Part shown: positions 24,018-32,414 of the stretch, piece after piece | How the letters are laid out: each line of letters begins with the position of its first letter | Numbering within the stretch: position 1 is the first letter of the stretch | DNA from: Minisyncoccota bacterium | GTDB lineage: Bacteria; Patescibacteriota; Minisyncoccia; Phycocordibacterales; JAQTLZ01 | DNA length: 49,297 nucleotides | Assembly (NCBI GenBank): GCA_028710915.1 | Contig: JAQTTF010000002.1 | Location: 1-49,297 of the forward strand | Direction of reading: 5' to 3' | The notes under the pieces: model-generated | Seen by the model: only the letters and a program-made list of their open reading frames with translations | What the model was told of the DNA's origin: nothing | Database searches by the model: none | Position numbers and translations under genes: made by a program

Positions 24018-24767
24018 ATGGAAAAATCGCATCCTACAGGGTATCTTCATCCGATTACGCAGACAATCCGAGAGGCGGTTTCTATTTGGAATGATCTTGG
24101 TTTTGAGGTTGCTGAAGGGCCGGAGATTGAAAGCGAGTACTACAATTTCGATGCTCTTAATATTCCTGCTGATCACCCTGCTCGAGACTTATGGGACACA
24201 TTCTGGCTCAAGCCTATAAAAGATCGGAAACTCTTGCGCACTCATACATCGCCTGTCCAAATTCGATTTATGGAAAAGCATAAAAATAATTTGCCAATCC
24301 GTATTATTGTTCCTGGGAAAACTTTTCGCCATGAGGCAACTGACGCTACGCATGAAGCGCAATTTTTCCAGATGGAAGGACTTGCAGTCGGCAAGGGAAT
24401 TACCCTTGCAAATATGAAATCAGTTCTCATTACGTTTTTTAAAAAACTCTACGGTCCAAATGCAGAGGTTCGATTTCGGCCAAGCTTTTTTCCGTTTACC
24501 GAACCATCTGTAGAGATTGATGTCTCGTGTTTTAAATGTCTAGGAAAAGATGCGCATTGCCCTCTCTGCAAAGGCACGGGATGGATTGAAGTTATGGGTG
24601 GAGGAATGGTCAATCCGAAAGTACTTCTCAATGTCGGCATTGATTCGAAAAAATACACAGGTTTTGCTTTTGGTTTCGGCCTTGATCGTCTTGTAATGCT
24701 CAAATATGGCGTAGATGATATCCGTTCGCTCTATTCGGGCGATCTGCGCCTCTGGCAACCTCTATGA
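24018..24767 (+). CDS. pheS: Phenylalanyl-tRNA synthetase alpha chain, without N-terminal coiled coil
   Basis: Catalytic subunit that charges tRNA-Phe. At 249 aa it starts right at the catalytic domain (HPTGYLHPITQTIREA). The usual ~85-residue N-terminal coiled coil that contacts tRNA is absent, and no frame upstream could supply it. Class II motifs are present: FRHEATDATHEAQFFQMEG (motif 2), the Phe-pocket segment PSVEIDVSC, and GFGLDRLVM (motif 3). Four cysteines (CFKC and CPLC) form a probable zinc site. It overlaps fumC as ATGA. Confidence 0.93.
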   Translation: MEKSHPTGYLHPITQTIREAVSIWNDLGFEVAEGPEIESEYYNFDALNIPADHPARDLWDTFWLKPIKDRKLLRTHTSPVQIRFMEKHKNNLPIRIIVPGKTFRHEATDATHEAQFFQMEGLAVGKGITLANMKSVLITFFKKLYGPNAEVRFRPSFFPFTEPSVEIDVSCFKCLGKDAHCPLCKGTGWIEVMGGGMVNPKVLLNVGIDSKKYTGFAFGFGLDRLVMLKYGVDDIRSLYSGDLRLWQPL

Positions 24768-26140
24768 AATCTTCTTCTCGAATCGAGAGCGACTCCATGG
24801 GAGAAATGAAAGTTCCTGAAAGCGCATACTACGGCGCTGAAACTGCACGCGCAGTTTTAAATTTTCCGATAAGCAATCTTCGATTTTCGAAAAGATTTAT
24901 TTCTGTTCTTGGACTCATTAAAAAACATTCAGCGAGAACGAACCTCTCCCTTGGTCTTTTGTCTAGAAACACATCTCTCGCGATTCAGAAGGCTTCGGAT
25001 GAAGTTTTTCAAAATAAGCTTGATTCGTATTTTGTCGTTGATATCTTTCAGACTGGTTCCGGCACTTCAACCAATATGAATGCAAATGAAGTCATCGGGA
25101 ATCGCGCGGGTGAAATTCTCGGCGGCAAAAGGGGTGAAAAGAAAGTGCATCCCAATGATCATGTGAATCTCGGCCAATCAAGCAACGATGTTGTCCCGAC
25201 TGCTATTCATATTGCGGGACTTTACGAAATAACTCATTCGCTTCTTCCTGCCCTTACAGAATTGCATGGAGCTCTTCTTAAAAAATCAAAAGAATTTAAA
25301 AATGTTTGGAAAATTGGGCGTACTCACCTTCAGGATGCGGTACCAATGACACTTGGGCAAGAGTTTGGCGGGTATGCGAGTCAAATAGAAAATGCCACTT
25401 CAAGGCTCTTGGAAACAAAAAATGTTTTAGAAGAATTAGCTTTGGGCGGTACGGCTCTCGGAACTGGCGTGAATACGCACAAGGAATTTGCAAAACGCAC
25501 AATTGTGGGAATTGCGAAAGAATTAAAATTAAATCTTCGAGAAACAAAAAATCATTTTAGTGCGCAATCGAATATTGATGCAGTTATTGAAGTAAGTGGA
25601 GCTTTACGAGGAGTTGCTATCGCTACGGTAAAAATCGCGAGTGATATTCGACTTCTTGGTTCCGGTCCGCGAGCTGGACTTGGCGAAATTATTTTGCCCG
25701 CAACTCAACCCGGTTCTTCCATTATGCCCGGCAAAGTAAACCCAGTTATGTGCGAGATGGTCATTCAAGTCGGTGCGCAAGTCATTGGAAATGATACTAC
25801 TATTGCGTTTAGCGCTACGCAGGGAAATTTTGAACTCAACACAATGTTTCCTGTTGTTGCGTATAATTTTCTGCAATCAATTGACTTACTTACCAACGCG
25901 AGTCATGTTTTCGCAAAACGCTGTATTTCGGGAATAAAGGCGAATAAAAAAGTATGCGAAGCAAATATCGAAAAAAGCCTTGCTCTCGCAACATTTCTTG
26001 TCCCAGCTCTTGGTTACGACGTATCAGCTAAGATCGCAAAGGTTGCTCACGAAAGTGGCCGGACAATTCGAGAAGTAGCGCTTGAAATTTCGGGTTTAAA
26101 CAAGAAACAGATTGATACACTTTTGAAGTTTCGAAATTAA
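24764..26140 (+). CDS. fumC: Class II fumarate hydratase (or related aspartase/fumarase)
   Basis: Homotetrameric enzyme interconverting fumarate and malate; 458 aa. Family motifs are FQTGSGTSTNMNANEV, NLGQSSNDVVPTAIH and the signature loop GSSIMPGKVNPVMCEMV. The closely related aspartases cannot be fully excluded by eye, but the TGSGTSTNMN pattern is typical of fumarase. It begins in a 4-bp overlap with pheS and lies between pheS and pheT. No other TCA enzyme is in the window, so fumarase may serve a detached role such as handling fumarate from nucleotide pathways. Confidence 0.85.
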   Translation: MKSSSRIESDSMGEMKVPESAYYGAETARAVLNFPISNLRFSKRFISVLGLIKKHSARTNLSLGLLSRNTSLAIQKASDEVFQNKLDSYFVVDIFQTGSGTSTNMNANEVIGNRAGEILGGKRGEKKVHPNDHVNLGQSSNDVVPTAIHIAGLYEITHSLLPALTELHGALLKKSKEFKNVWKIGRTHLQDAVPMTLGQEFGGYASQIENATSRLLETKNVLEELALGGTALGTGVNTHKEFAKRTIVGIAKELKLNLRETKNHFSAQSNIDAVIEVSGALRGVAIATVKIASDIRLLGSGPRAGLGEIILPATQPGSSIMPGKVNPVMCEMVIQVGAQVIGNDTTIAFSATQGNFELNTMFPVVAYNFLQSIDLLTNASHVFAKRCISGIKANKKVCEANIEKSLALATFLVPALGYDVSAKIAKVAHESGRTIREVALEISGLNKKQIDTLLKFRN

Positions 26141-26157
26141 TCATTTTACGCTAAACT
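26129..26157 (+). promoter_or_regulatory. Leaderless promoter of pheT
   Basis: TTTCGA (26129-26134), 17-nt spacer, TAAACT (26152-26157), then 6 nt to the pheT ATG. Confidence 0.5.
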
Positions 26158-26163
26158 TCTCTT

Positions 26164-28059
26164 ATGCTTATCTCTTATAAATGGCTCTCGATGTATTTTG
26201 ACAAGCCCATTCCTTCGCCGGAAGAGGCAGCGAAGCTTTTTACTTTTCATGCATTTGAGGTGGAGGGGATTGAGAAAAAAGGAGAAAATGTGACGCTTGA
26301 TGTGAAGATCCTTCCAGATCGAGCGCATTACTGCCTTTCACATCGGGGAGTCGCAGGGGAACTTTCTGCTATCACTGGAATTCCGCTCAAGAAAATGGAA
26401 CCAAAAGTTTTTCCGATTGCGAAAGTTCGCGATCTAAAAATTAAAATTACCGAGCCGAAACTATGCCGACGATATATGGGTCGGGTGATTGAAAATGTTG
26501 AGGTCACTGAATCGCCGAAATTTTTGCGGGACGATTTAGCCGTCGTCGGCCAGCGACCGATCAATGTCGTTGTTGATAATGGAAACGGCGCGATGTTCGA
26601 TGTCGGTCAGCCGCTTCACGCTTTTGATGCAGATAAAGTTGCGGGAGGAATTACGGTGCGACTGGCAAAGAAAGGCGAGAAAATTACCACGCTTGATAAC
26701 AAAGATGTCGTACTTGATGCAGAAACGCTTATTATTGCGGATGATGATGGTCCGCTTGCTATTGCGGGGGTAAAAGGCGGAAAGCGTGCGGAAGTGACGA
26801 AGGAGACGAAAAATCTCATTCTAGAATCTGCCAATTTTGAACCGACCAATATCAGAAAAACCGCGACTCGGCTCGGCATACATACCGATGCTTCCAAGCG
26901 ATATGAAAATGAGATCACGCCGGACTTGACCTCAAGCGGAATGGAGATGCTCACTTTCTTTCTCCAGTACTGTATCAAAAGCCCATTCAAAATTGGACCG
27001 GTAGTTGATGTCTACCCGAATCTTGCAAAGCAGACGGTTATCGAATTCGATCCGGCTTTGCCAAGCAGAGTTTTGGGGGTAGAAATTGATGAGCAGAAAA
27101 TTATTGAACTTTTGAATCGACTTGAAATCAAGATTGAAAAGAAAGGAAAAAATCTTTTGCTCGCCATTCCATTTGTTCGTCTTGATCTCCAAATTCCTGA
27201 AGATGTCGTCGAAGAAATCGGCAGACTTTATGGATATGAGAATATAAAGCCGGAGCCGATGGAGAAGCTCGAGAAATCTCCTGCTATAAACAAAAATCTT
27301 TATTATCAAAATAAAATTCGCGAAATTCTTATAAATCTCGGCTATATCGAAGTCTATACCTACGCACTTCAGCAAAATGGGGAGGTTGAATTGGAAAATC
27401 CGCTTGCTTCTGACAAAGCGTTTTTGCGGAAGGATTTGTCTGCACTCCAAGCAAGTCTCGACGCTAATGTCCTGAATGCTCCGCTTCTTGCTATTTCTGA
27501 TGTTCGGATTTTCGAGATTGGAAAAGTATTTGAGAAAGGTGGAAGGGAACACACCGCTCTTGCTATTGGTTTTTCTCCATCACAGAAAAAGAAGCGAGAA
27601 GAAATAATAAAAACAGAATTTGATACAATCGCCTCTGCATTGAAAAAGGGAATTGGAGATGCTCCAAAGGCTCACAATTTAACTTCAAATGTTATGGAAG
27701 CGAATCTCGATGAATGTGTCACAAAGCTTCCGGAACCAAAAGAATATGATTTTGCCAAAGCGACTGAAGTCGTTTACAAAAAACCATCAGCATATCCATT
27801 TATTGTCCGCGACGTTGCGCTTTTTGTTCCTTCATCTGTGACGCCGGAAGAAGTCGAGAAGATAATCAAGAACGAAATAGAAGATTTGGCAGTGAAAGGC
27901 CCGACACTCTTTGACACCTTTGAGAAAGACGGCAAAAAGTCTTTGGCATTTCGCACGGTTCTTCAATCCTACGAAAAAACGCTTTCAGATGCAGAGGCAA
28001 ATGACGTTATGAAAAAAGTTTACTCTGCATTGGAGGGAAAAGGTTGGACAATAAGATAA
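26164..28059 (+). CDS. pheT: Phenylalanyl-tRNA synthetase beta chain, compact form
   Basis: Structural and editing subunit paired with PheS. At 631 aa it is about 150 residues shorter than usual: after MLISYKWLSMYFD it goes directly into the B1 region, and the EMAP-II-like tRNA-binding OB domain is missing. The B3/B4 editing module (RKTATRLGIHTDASKRYEN), B5, and the catalytic-like core are recognisable. The C-terminal anticodon-binding ferredoxin fold is intact (KPSAYPFIVRDVALFVP to the end). It has its own leaderless promoter, 23 nt after fumC. Confidence 0.93.
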   Translation: MLISYKWLSMYFDKPIPSPEEAAKLFTFHAFEVEGIEKKGENVTLDVKILPDRAHYCLSHRGVAGELSAITGIPLKKMEPKVFPIAKVRDLKIKITEPKLCRRYMGRVIENVEVTESPKFLRDDLAVVGQRPINVVVDNGNGAMFDVGQPLHAFDADKVAGGITVRLAKKGEKITTLDNKDVVLDAETLIIADDDGPLAIAGVKGGKRAEVTKETKNLILESANFEPTNIRKTATRLGIHTDASKRYENEITPDLTSSGMEMLTFFLQYCIKSPFKIGPVVDVYPNLAKQTVIEFDPALPSRVLGVEIDEQKIIELLNRLEIKIEKKGKNLLLAIPFVRLDLQIPEDVVEEIGRLYGYENIKPEPMEKLEKSPAINKNLYYQNKIREILINLGYIEVYTYALQQNGEVELENPLASDKAFLRKDLSALQASLDANVLNAPLLAISDVRIFEIGKVFEKGGREHTALAIGFSPSQKKKREEIIKTEFDTIASALKKGIGDAPKAHNLTSNVMEANLDECVTKLPEPKEYDFAKATEVVYKKPSAYPFIVRDVALFVPSSVTPEEVEKIIKNEIEDLAVKGPTLFDTFEKDGKKSLAFRTVLQSYEKTLSDAEANDVMKKVYSALEGKGWTIR

Positions 28060-28060
28060 A

Positions 28061-28096
28061 AACAAAAGCTTTCGAAAGTGTGTTACTTTCGAAAGC
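28061..28096 (-). terminator. Intrinsic terminator of the 65-aa ORF beside the origin
   Basis: On the minus strand a perfect 12-bp stem (28096-28085 with 28079-28068, GCTTTCGAAAGT type) with a 5-nt loop is followed by TTTTGTTTTTAT. It supports a real minus-strand transcript from 28334. Confidence 0.8.
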
Positions 28097-28136
28097 GTGC
28101 CTCATCATCTCTGTCGCTTCGTTGCGAGAGAGATGC

Positions 28137-28334
28137 TTATGAGGGCGAAAGGGAAACTGCTAGACGCCTTTTCTCGTGTCTGCTTGCTGCAATCTCCGGC
28201 TGTCGGTTGCCGGACGGACACAGGCGTTTTGCCAGAGCTCGCGATTTTATCCGTGCGATCTCTGTTGTCGGTTCTCCTTCCGCCAGAGCGTAGTAGAGAA
28301 ATCGAGCCATGACCTGCCGCGTTGTAAGCATTTT
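28137..28334 (-). CDS. Unknown 65-aa basic protein next to the putative origin
   Basis: Starts MLTTRQVMARFLYYALAEGE at the ATG at 28334, preceded by GAGGGCAGGAAA (Shine-Dalgarno-like). The frame is open further upstream, but that stretch would run through the DnaA boxes. A -10 (TATAGT, 28391-28386) with a TTGCAG -35 at 18 nt gives a leader of about 45 nt. The protein is Arg-rich with a helical N-terminal half (ARIKSRALAKRL) and might bind nucleic acid. No family recognised. A minus-strand terminator follows. Confidence 0.5.
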   Translation of the reverse strand, partial: KMLTTRQVMARFLYYALAEGEPTTEIARIKSRALAKRLCPSGNRQPEIAASRHEKRRLAVSLSPS

Positions 28335-28386
28335 CCTGCCCTCGAGAAGTTGACAAAGGTGCGAAATGAAAACAGTCCTTTTCAAA

Positions 28387-28526
28387 CTATACACATACAG
28401 TGAAAAATTCTGCAACCAATTTTGTGTATAAACCTGTGTAAAAGTTGTGGATTTTTCGATTTTCTTGTGGATAACGTTTTTTTGTGTCTCTTTTATAAAG
28501 AAATAAAGAGTTAAGAAATAAAAAAA
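28387..28526. other. oriC: Candidate chromosomal replication origin (oriC)
   Basis: Five DnaA-box-like 9-mers lie within 88 bp. Perfect TTATNCACA matches are on the minus strand at 28423-28431 (TTATACACA) and 28466-28474 (TTATCCACA). A one-mismatch box is on the plus strand at 28387-28395. A one-mismatch box (28435-28443) and a two-mismatch box (28446-28454) are on the minus strand. The minus-strand boxes start 12, 11 and 20 nt apart. An A+T-rich stretch (28476-28526, with TTTATAAAG and repeated AAATAAA) follows and could be the unwinding element. gyrB starts about 420 bp away, a common neighbour of bacterial origins. dnaA is not in the window. Confidence 0.6.
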
Positions 28527-28544
28527 GCAGCGCCGAAGCACCGC
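28520..28544 (-). terminator. Intrinsic terminator of the 70-aa membrane protein gene
   Basis: On the minus strand GCGGTGC pairs with GCGCTGC (with G-T pairs) around a TTCG tetraloop and is followed by seven T. It should stop transcription before it enters the origin. Confidence 0.75.
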
Positions 28545-28572
28545 GTATCACCAGAGATTAATCATTAGCCAG

Positions 28573-28785
28573 TTAAGGTCCGTTGTTTTCTTTTCCGACG
28601 AAGAGATCGAGTAGGAAGTTCCCAGTGATCGAGGCCGCGACCATGGTCATTCCGACTCCCAAAGAAAACAGGACGAAAGCCTTCGTAAGCTCCACTTGTA
28701 CGCCCAACATTCCGCGAGCGTATTCAATGAGCAGAGCAAACGGCGTAAGCCAAAACGCCAAAAGAATCCTGCGTAGCCATTTCAT
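28573..28785 (-). CDS. Unknown 70-aa two-helix membrane protein
   Basis: Starts MKWLRRILLAFWLTPFALLI, with a strong Shine-Dalgarno (GGAGGG, 6 nt before ATG). Hydrophobic helices lie at about residues 6-28 and 34-62, and a short charged end reads VGKENNGP. A good promoter (TTGACT, 17 nt, TATATT) gives a leader of about 30 nt containing a hairpin (28797-28814). No family recognised. It lies between the origin and gyrB and is closed by its own terminator. Confidence 0.65.
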   Translation of the reverse strand: MKWLRRILLAFWLTPFALLIEYARGMLGVQVELTKAFVLFSLGVGMTMVAASITGNFLLDLFVGKENNGP

Positions 28786-28821
28786 CGTAAGCCCTCCGTT
28801 GGGACCAATTTCCCAATTAAA

Positions 28822-28850
28822 AATATAATAAAGAAATTAGAAAAAGTCAA
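28822..28850 (-). promoter_or_regulatory. Promoter of the 70-aa membrane protein gene
   Basis: On the minus strand: TTGACT (28850-28845), 17-nt spacer, TATATT (28827-28822). The start is near 28815, so this transcript has a leader, unlike most genes here. Confidence 0.7.
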
Positions 28851-28893
28851 ATTTTTTAGACTCGAAACTATCCCCAGAAAGCTACAAAAATGC

Positions 28894-28922
28894 TTTCATT
28901 TTAAGGCTAAATTTGATATAAT
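28894..28922 (+). promoter_or_regulatory. Promoter of gyrB
   Basis: TTTCAT (28894-28899), 17-nt spacer, TATAAT (28917-28922). The start near 28930 is about 19 nt before the TTG and 37 nt before the first ATG of the gyrB frame. Confidence 0.6.
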
Positions 28923-28948
28923 AAGAGTACCAAACAGGGTGTTTTTTA

Positions 28949-31039
28949 TTGGTAAAAGCTCTCAAAATGGCTCCAAAAGTGGCAGAAGAAAAGATAAAGA
29001 AGAATAACGGCTATACAGCGCAAGACATCACTGTTCTGGAGGGTCTTGAGCCTGTCCGAAAGCGCCCTGGAATGTATATCGGTACCACAGGACCAGACGG
29101 ACTCCATCACTTAATCACTGAAATTTTCGACAACTCACGCGATGAGGCGATGGGTGGTTTTGCCAATGATATTGAGATTGTGCTGTTACCTGGAAATAAA
29201 GTGCGGGTGACTGATAACGGCCGAGGAATCCCAGTGGACGTCCATAAATCTACAAAAGTTTCTGCACTTGAAACGATTATGACTACTCTCCACGCTGGAG
29301 GAAAATTCGGCGGAGAAGGGTACAAAGTTTCCGGAGGTCTTCACGGAGTGGGTGCATCTGTGGTGAACGCACTTTCTATTTATACGCAAGTGATCGTACA
29401 TCGAGATGGCGGGAAGTACATGCAGGAGTATAAGCAGGGAAAGAAAAAGGCGGCGGTTAAAAAAATTGGTTCCTCAAAGCTTCATGGCACCATTGTCACT
29501 TTTGAACCAGATATTGAGATTTTCAAAGAAATTAAATTTGAGTGGAACAAAATCGTTTCTCATATGCGCCAGCAGGCGTACCTTGTGAAAGGCCTTAAAA
29601 TCAGTGTCATTGATGCGAGGGAATCTAAAGATCTCGAAAAAGTTGATTTGTCAGACATCTTTTATTTCCGAGAACTTGGGCGAGATTATCCTTCATTTAC
29701 TTTCTATTTCGAAGGGGGTCTCATGTCTCTCATTAAATTTTACAATCAAACTCAGAAGCCGATTCATAAAAATATTTTCTATGTCGAAAAAGAAGTCGAT
29801 AATGTCGCTGTGGAAGTCGCGCTTCAGTATGTTGATGACATAAGCTCGCGCGTTTTGGCATTTGCAAACAATATTTATAACTCCGAAGGAGGAACGCATA
29901 TTACTGGTTTCAAAACTGCTCTCACTCGAACACTTAATAATTATGGAAAAGGCGATAGTAAAAATAACGAAGATAATTTTACGGGAGATGATGTTCTCGA
30001 GGGATTGACCGCTGTCGTATCAGTAAAGATCCGCGAAATTCAATTTGAAGGTCAGACAAAAGCAAAGCTCGGGACTGTGGAAGCCCAATCAGCCGTGAGC
30101 TCTGTCTTTGGAGAGGCGTTTGCAGCATTCCTTGAAGAGCATCCAGATGATGGACGAGCGATTGTCAATAAAGTGATTTTGGCTCTTAAAGCGCGTAAAG
30201 CGGCTAAGGCAGCAAAGGACAGCGTCCTTAGAAAGGGAGCACTCGAAGGGATGACTTTGCCAGGAAAACTCGCGGATTGCCAAAGTAAAGATGCATCAGA
30301 ATCGGAGGTATTTATTGTAGAGGGAGATTCTGCAGGAGGTACCGCAAAGACTGGCCGTGATAGGCGAGTGCAAGCCGTGTTGCCTCTTCGAGGAAAGATT
30401 TTGAATATTGAGCGGGCAAGACTCGATAAAATGCTTGCTTCAGAGCAGATCAAAAATCTTGTCGTCGCCGTGGGGACTGCAATCGGCGATACGTTTGATA
30501 TTTCCAAACTTCGCTATCACAAAATTATTATTGCTACCGATGCCGATGTGGACGGCGCGCATATTCGCACTTTGCTTCTTACCCTTTTCTACCGCTACTT
30601 CCGTCCGCTTATTGATGGTGGATTTATCTACATTGCCCAGCCGCCGCTTTATAAAATAAAGAAAGGAAAAGAAATTCATTACGCCTATACTGACGAGCAG
30701 AAGGTGAAAATTATCGGTAAAGATGCTCCCGCAGAATTAGTTGAAGAAAGTTCTGAAGCTCTTCCGGAAGGAGATGAAGGTGAGGAAGATGAGGTAAAAG
30801 GAGGTACAGGTAAAAAAGCAGCGAAGATAGCAATTCAGCGTTACAAGGGTCTCGGAGAAATGAACGCAGAAGAACTTTGGGAGACCACGATGGATCCCGC
30901 TCGAAGAATTTTGAAACAAGTCCACATTGAAGACGCTCAAGAGGCAGACAAAGTATTCGATATTCTCATGGGCACGGATGTTCCAGCTCGTAAGTCGTTT
31001 ATTCAGTCGAATGCAAAACTGGCGAATATTGATATCTAA
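28949..31039 (+). CDS. gyrB: DNA gyrase subunit B
   Basis: ATPase subunit of gyrase, which introduces negative supercoils. The frame can start at TTG 28949 (696 aa) or ATG 28967 (690 aa); neither has a Shine-Dalgarno. GHKL ATPase residues are in EIFDNSRDEAMGG and TDNGRGIPVDVH, then GGLHGVGASVVNAL. The TOPRIM domain has VEGDSAGGTAKTGRDRR and ATDADVDGAHIRTLL. The C-terminal RYKGLGEMNAEELWETTMDP is standard. A short acidic Glu/Gly-rich insertion near residues 605-625 is the only oddity. It lies beside the candidate origin and ends at a strong bidirectional terminator. Confidence 0.96.
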   Translation: MVKALKMAPKVAEEKIKKNNGYTAQDITVLEGLEPVRKRPGMYIGTTGPDGLHHLITEIFDNSRDEAMGGFANDIEIVLLPGNKVRVTDNGRGIPVDVHKSTKVSALETIMTTLHAGGKFGGEGYKVSGGLHGVGASVVNALSIYTQVIVHRDGGKYMQEYKQGKKKAAVKKIGSSKLHGTIVTFEPDIEIFKEIKFEWNKIVSHMRQQAYLVKGLKISVIDARESKDLEKVDLSDIFYFRELGRDYPSFTFYFEGGLMSLIKFYNQTQKPIHKNIFYVEKEVDNVAVEVALQYVDDISSRVLAFANNIYNSEGGTHITGFKTALTRTLNNYGKGDSKNNEDNFTGDDVLEGLTAVVSVKIREIQFEGQTKAKLGTVEAQSAVSSVFGEAFAAFLEEHPDDGRAIVNKVILALKARKAAKAAKDSVLRKGALEGMTLPGKLADCQSKDASESEVFIVEGDSAGGTAKTGRDRRVQAVLPLRGKILNIERARLDKMLASEQIKNLVVAVGTAIGDTFDISKLRYHKIIIATDADVDGAHIRTLLLTLFYRYFRPLIDGGFIYIAQPPLYKIKKGKEIHYAYTDEQKVKIIGKDAPAELVEESSEALPEGDEGEEDEVKGGTGKKAAKIAIQRYKGLGEMNAEELWETTMDPARRILKQVHIEDAQEADKVFDILMGTDVPARKSFIQSNAKLANIDI

Positions 31040-31047
31040 TTAGACAG

Positions 31048-31079
31048 AAAGCCCCGCGACCTTTTGGTCGCGGGGCTTT
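31048..31079. terminator. Bidirectional terminator between gyrB and the CARDB gene
   Basis: A 14-bp perfect stem (AAAGCCCCGCGACC with its complement), loop TTTT, and T-runs on both strands, between two convergent genes. Confidence 0.9.
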
Positions 31080-31089
31080 TGCATCTCTT

Positions 31090-32337
31090 TTAGTAGACAA
31101 CCGGAATCGAGATGTGGAGAGAATTATTATTCTCGTTCAATTCTCGGATTCTATTATTTTGATCAAGAGTAATTGTGACGGGAGCGTTGTAGTTTGCAGA
31201 AGGGTAATAGGTCGGGTAAGAACTGTAATTATAATTGTAAGAATTGTTCGAAGTTATATTATCAAACCCGATTGTAAGCACGATCCTGTCTCCTGGAGCG
31301 AGAGAAGGTTCATATCCTGATGAGTAGAAACTGTCGGTATAAGAGGGGAGATTTGCGCTGAATGTCCAAGGACCGGTAGCTCCACCTCCGATATTTGAAA
31401 CTTCAAACTGAACGGCCACTCTTTGGTTTGAAAGTATTTGTCCCGTTGGTGTAAATGCTCCTGTGTAAGGATCGAGAACTCCTACTCCTATTGCGCGAAT
31501 GGTGAGGTCTGGCAATCCACCTCCGTAATATCCGTTTGTAGGAGGATAGTATGTGTTTGTGTTTCCGTATACAGAATTTCCGGTGACATTAAAATATACA
31601 GTCCCCGCATTATTGTTTTTATTTGATTCAGATACAAGTCCTCCTTCGTCGACGCTTATTGTGACCGGCTGTCGTCCGGTGAGAATGTTGTCGAATCCTA
31701 CAGTAAACTCCATTCTTTCACCGGGAGCGAGTGAACGTTCAGTGGGCGAAGCGTACACGTCTTTGCCAAGAGATACGGGCATAAGCATAGTGAAATTCCA
31801 TCCGCCAGAAGCTTTATCTCCAGAATTCACAACTTCAAATCGTACTGCGGCTCGTTCGCTTGCATCCATCGAGCTTCTCGCTGTGAAGACATTTGCATTT
31901 CGATCGATGACTCCTGTGCTCAAAACATGCAAGACCAAATCTGCTTTGCCATTCTGATTATATTGATTATAGGTGACGATCGGCGCTGGTGTAGGGCTTG
32001 TATATGAAGTAACGGGGGAAGGAGTCGGTGTTGGCGCTGGAGTGGTTACAATAACAATCGGAGTTGTTTTCGGAGTAGGGGATGTGCTTGTAGTAGGAGG
32101 AACTCCTTTTGGTTTAAAAATAGAAGAGACAGAAACTGAAACCGAAGCAAGAGAAGAGAAAATAGACGGTGCTATTTTAATCACCGCATAGCTGCCGACG
32201 ATTATAAAGATAACAATAACTCCTATGAGGAAGCCTTTTTTGGCAAATTCTTTCACCTCGCTTTTTTTAGGAGGTTCTTCGTGAAAATTTTGACCCAAAT
32301 CGGGATTTGGCTCGTTTGTGTCTGGTGTATCTGACAT
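31090..32337 (-). CDS. Membrane-anchored surface protein with two CARDB domains
   Basis: 415 aa. A cytosolic acidic N-terminus (about residues 1-35) leads into one helix (FLIGVIVIFIIVGSYAVI) and then a long Pro/Thr/Ser linker. Two CARDB beta-sandwich domains follow. Each has the pattern of a DL.. start, a mid R.AVRFEV or RVAVQFEV strand, SLAPGER/SLAPGDR with FTVGFDN/LTIGFDN, and an SESNKNNN or RELNENNN loop. CARDB domains mediate cell adhesion at the surface. The Ser/Thr-rich linker is a plausible target for the PMT enzyme. It diverges from a sortase gene and has a perfect consensus promoter. Confidence 0.82.
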   Translation of the reverse strand: MSDTPDTNEPNPDLGQNFHEEPPKKSEVKEFAKKGFLIGVIVIFIIVGSYAVIKIAPSIFSSLASVSVSVSSIFKPKGVPPTTSTSPTPKTTPIVIVTTPAPTPTPSPVTSYTSPTPAPIVTYNQYNQNGKADLVLHVLSTGVIDRNANVFTARSSMDASERAAVRFEVVNSGDKASGGWNFTMLMPVSLGKDVYASPTERSLAPGERMEFTVGFDNILTGRQPVTISVDEGGLVSESNKNNNAGTVYFNVTGNSVYGNTNTYYPPTNGYYGGGLPDLTIRAIGVGVLDPYTGAFTPTGQILSNQRVAVQFEVSNIGGGATGPWTFSANLPSYTDSFYSSGYEPSLAPGDRIVLTIGFDNITSNNSYNYNYSSYPTYYPSANYNAPVTITLDQNNRIRELNENNNSLHISIPVVY

Positions 32338-32343
32338 GGCGGT

Positions 32344-32372
32344 ATTATATGATACTATTTATTTTCTGTCAA
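32344..32372 (-). promoter_or_regulatory. Consensus leaderless promoter of the CARDB gene
   Basis: On the minus strand: TTGACA (32372-32367), exactly 17 nt, TATAAT (32349-32344), then 6 nt to the ATG at 32337. Both hexamers are perfect sigma70 consensus. Confidence 0.88.
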
Positions 32373-32402
32373 CTATTTCTGGTCGGAACCAATTTTTCGT
32401 GA

Positions 32403-32408
32403 TATATT
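32403..32408 (+). promoter_or_regulatory. -10 element of the sortase gene (leaderless)
   Basis: TATATT ending 6 nt before the ATG at 32415; a GTG 3 nt earlier is in frame. Confidence 0.45.
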
Positions 32409-32414
32409 CATGTG

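Noticed and set aside
28105..28356. 83-aa ORF on the minus strand overlapping the 65-aa ORF
   Set aside because: It has no Shine-Dalgarno or promoter at its start and its composition is unlike a folded protein. The other frame has a Shine-Dalgarno, promoter and terminator.
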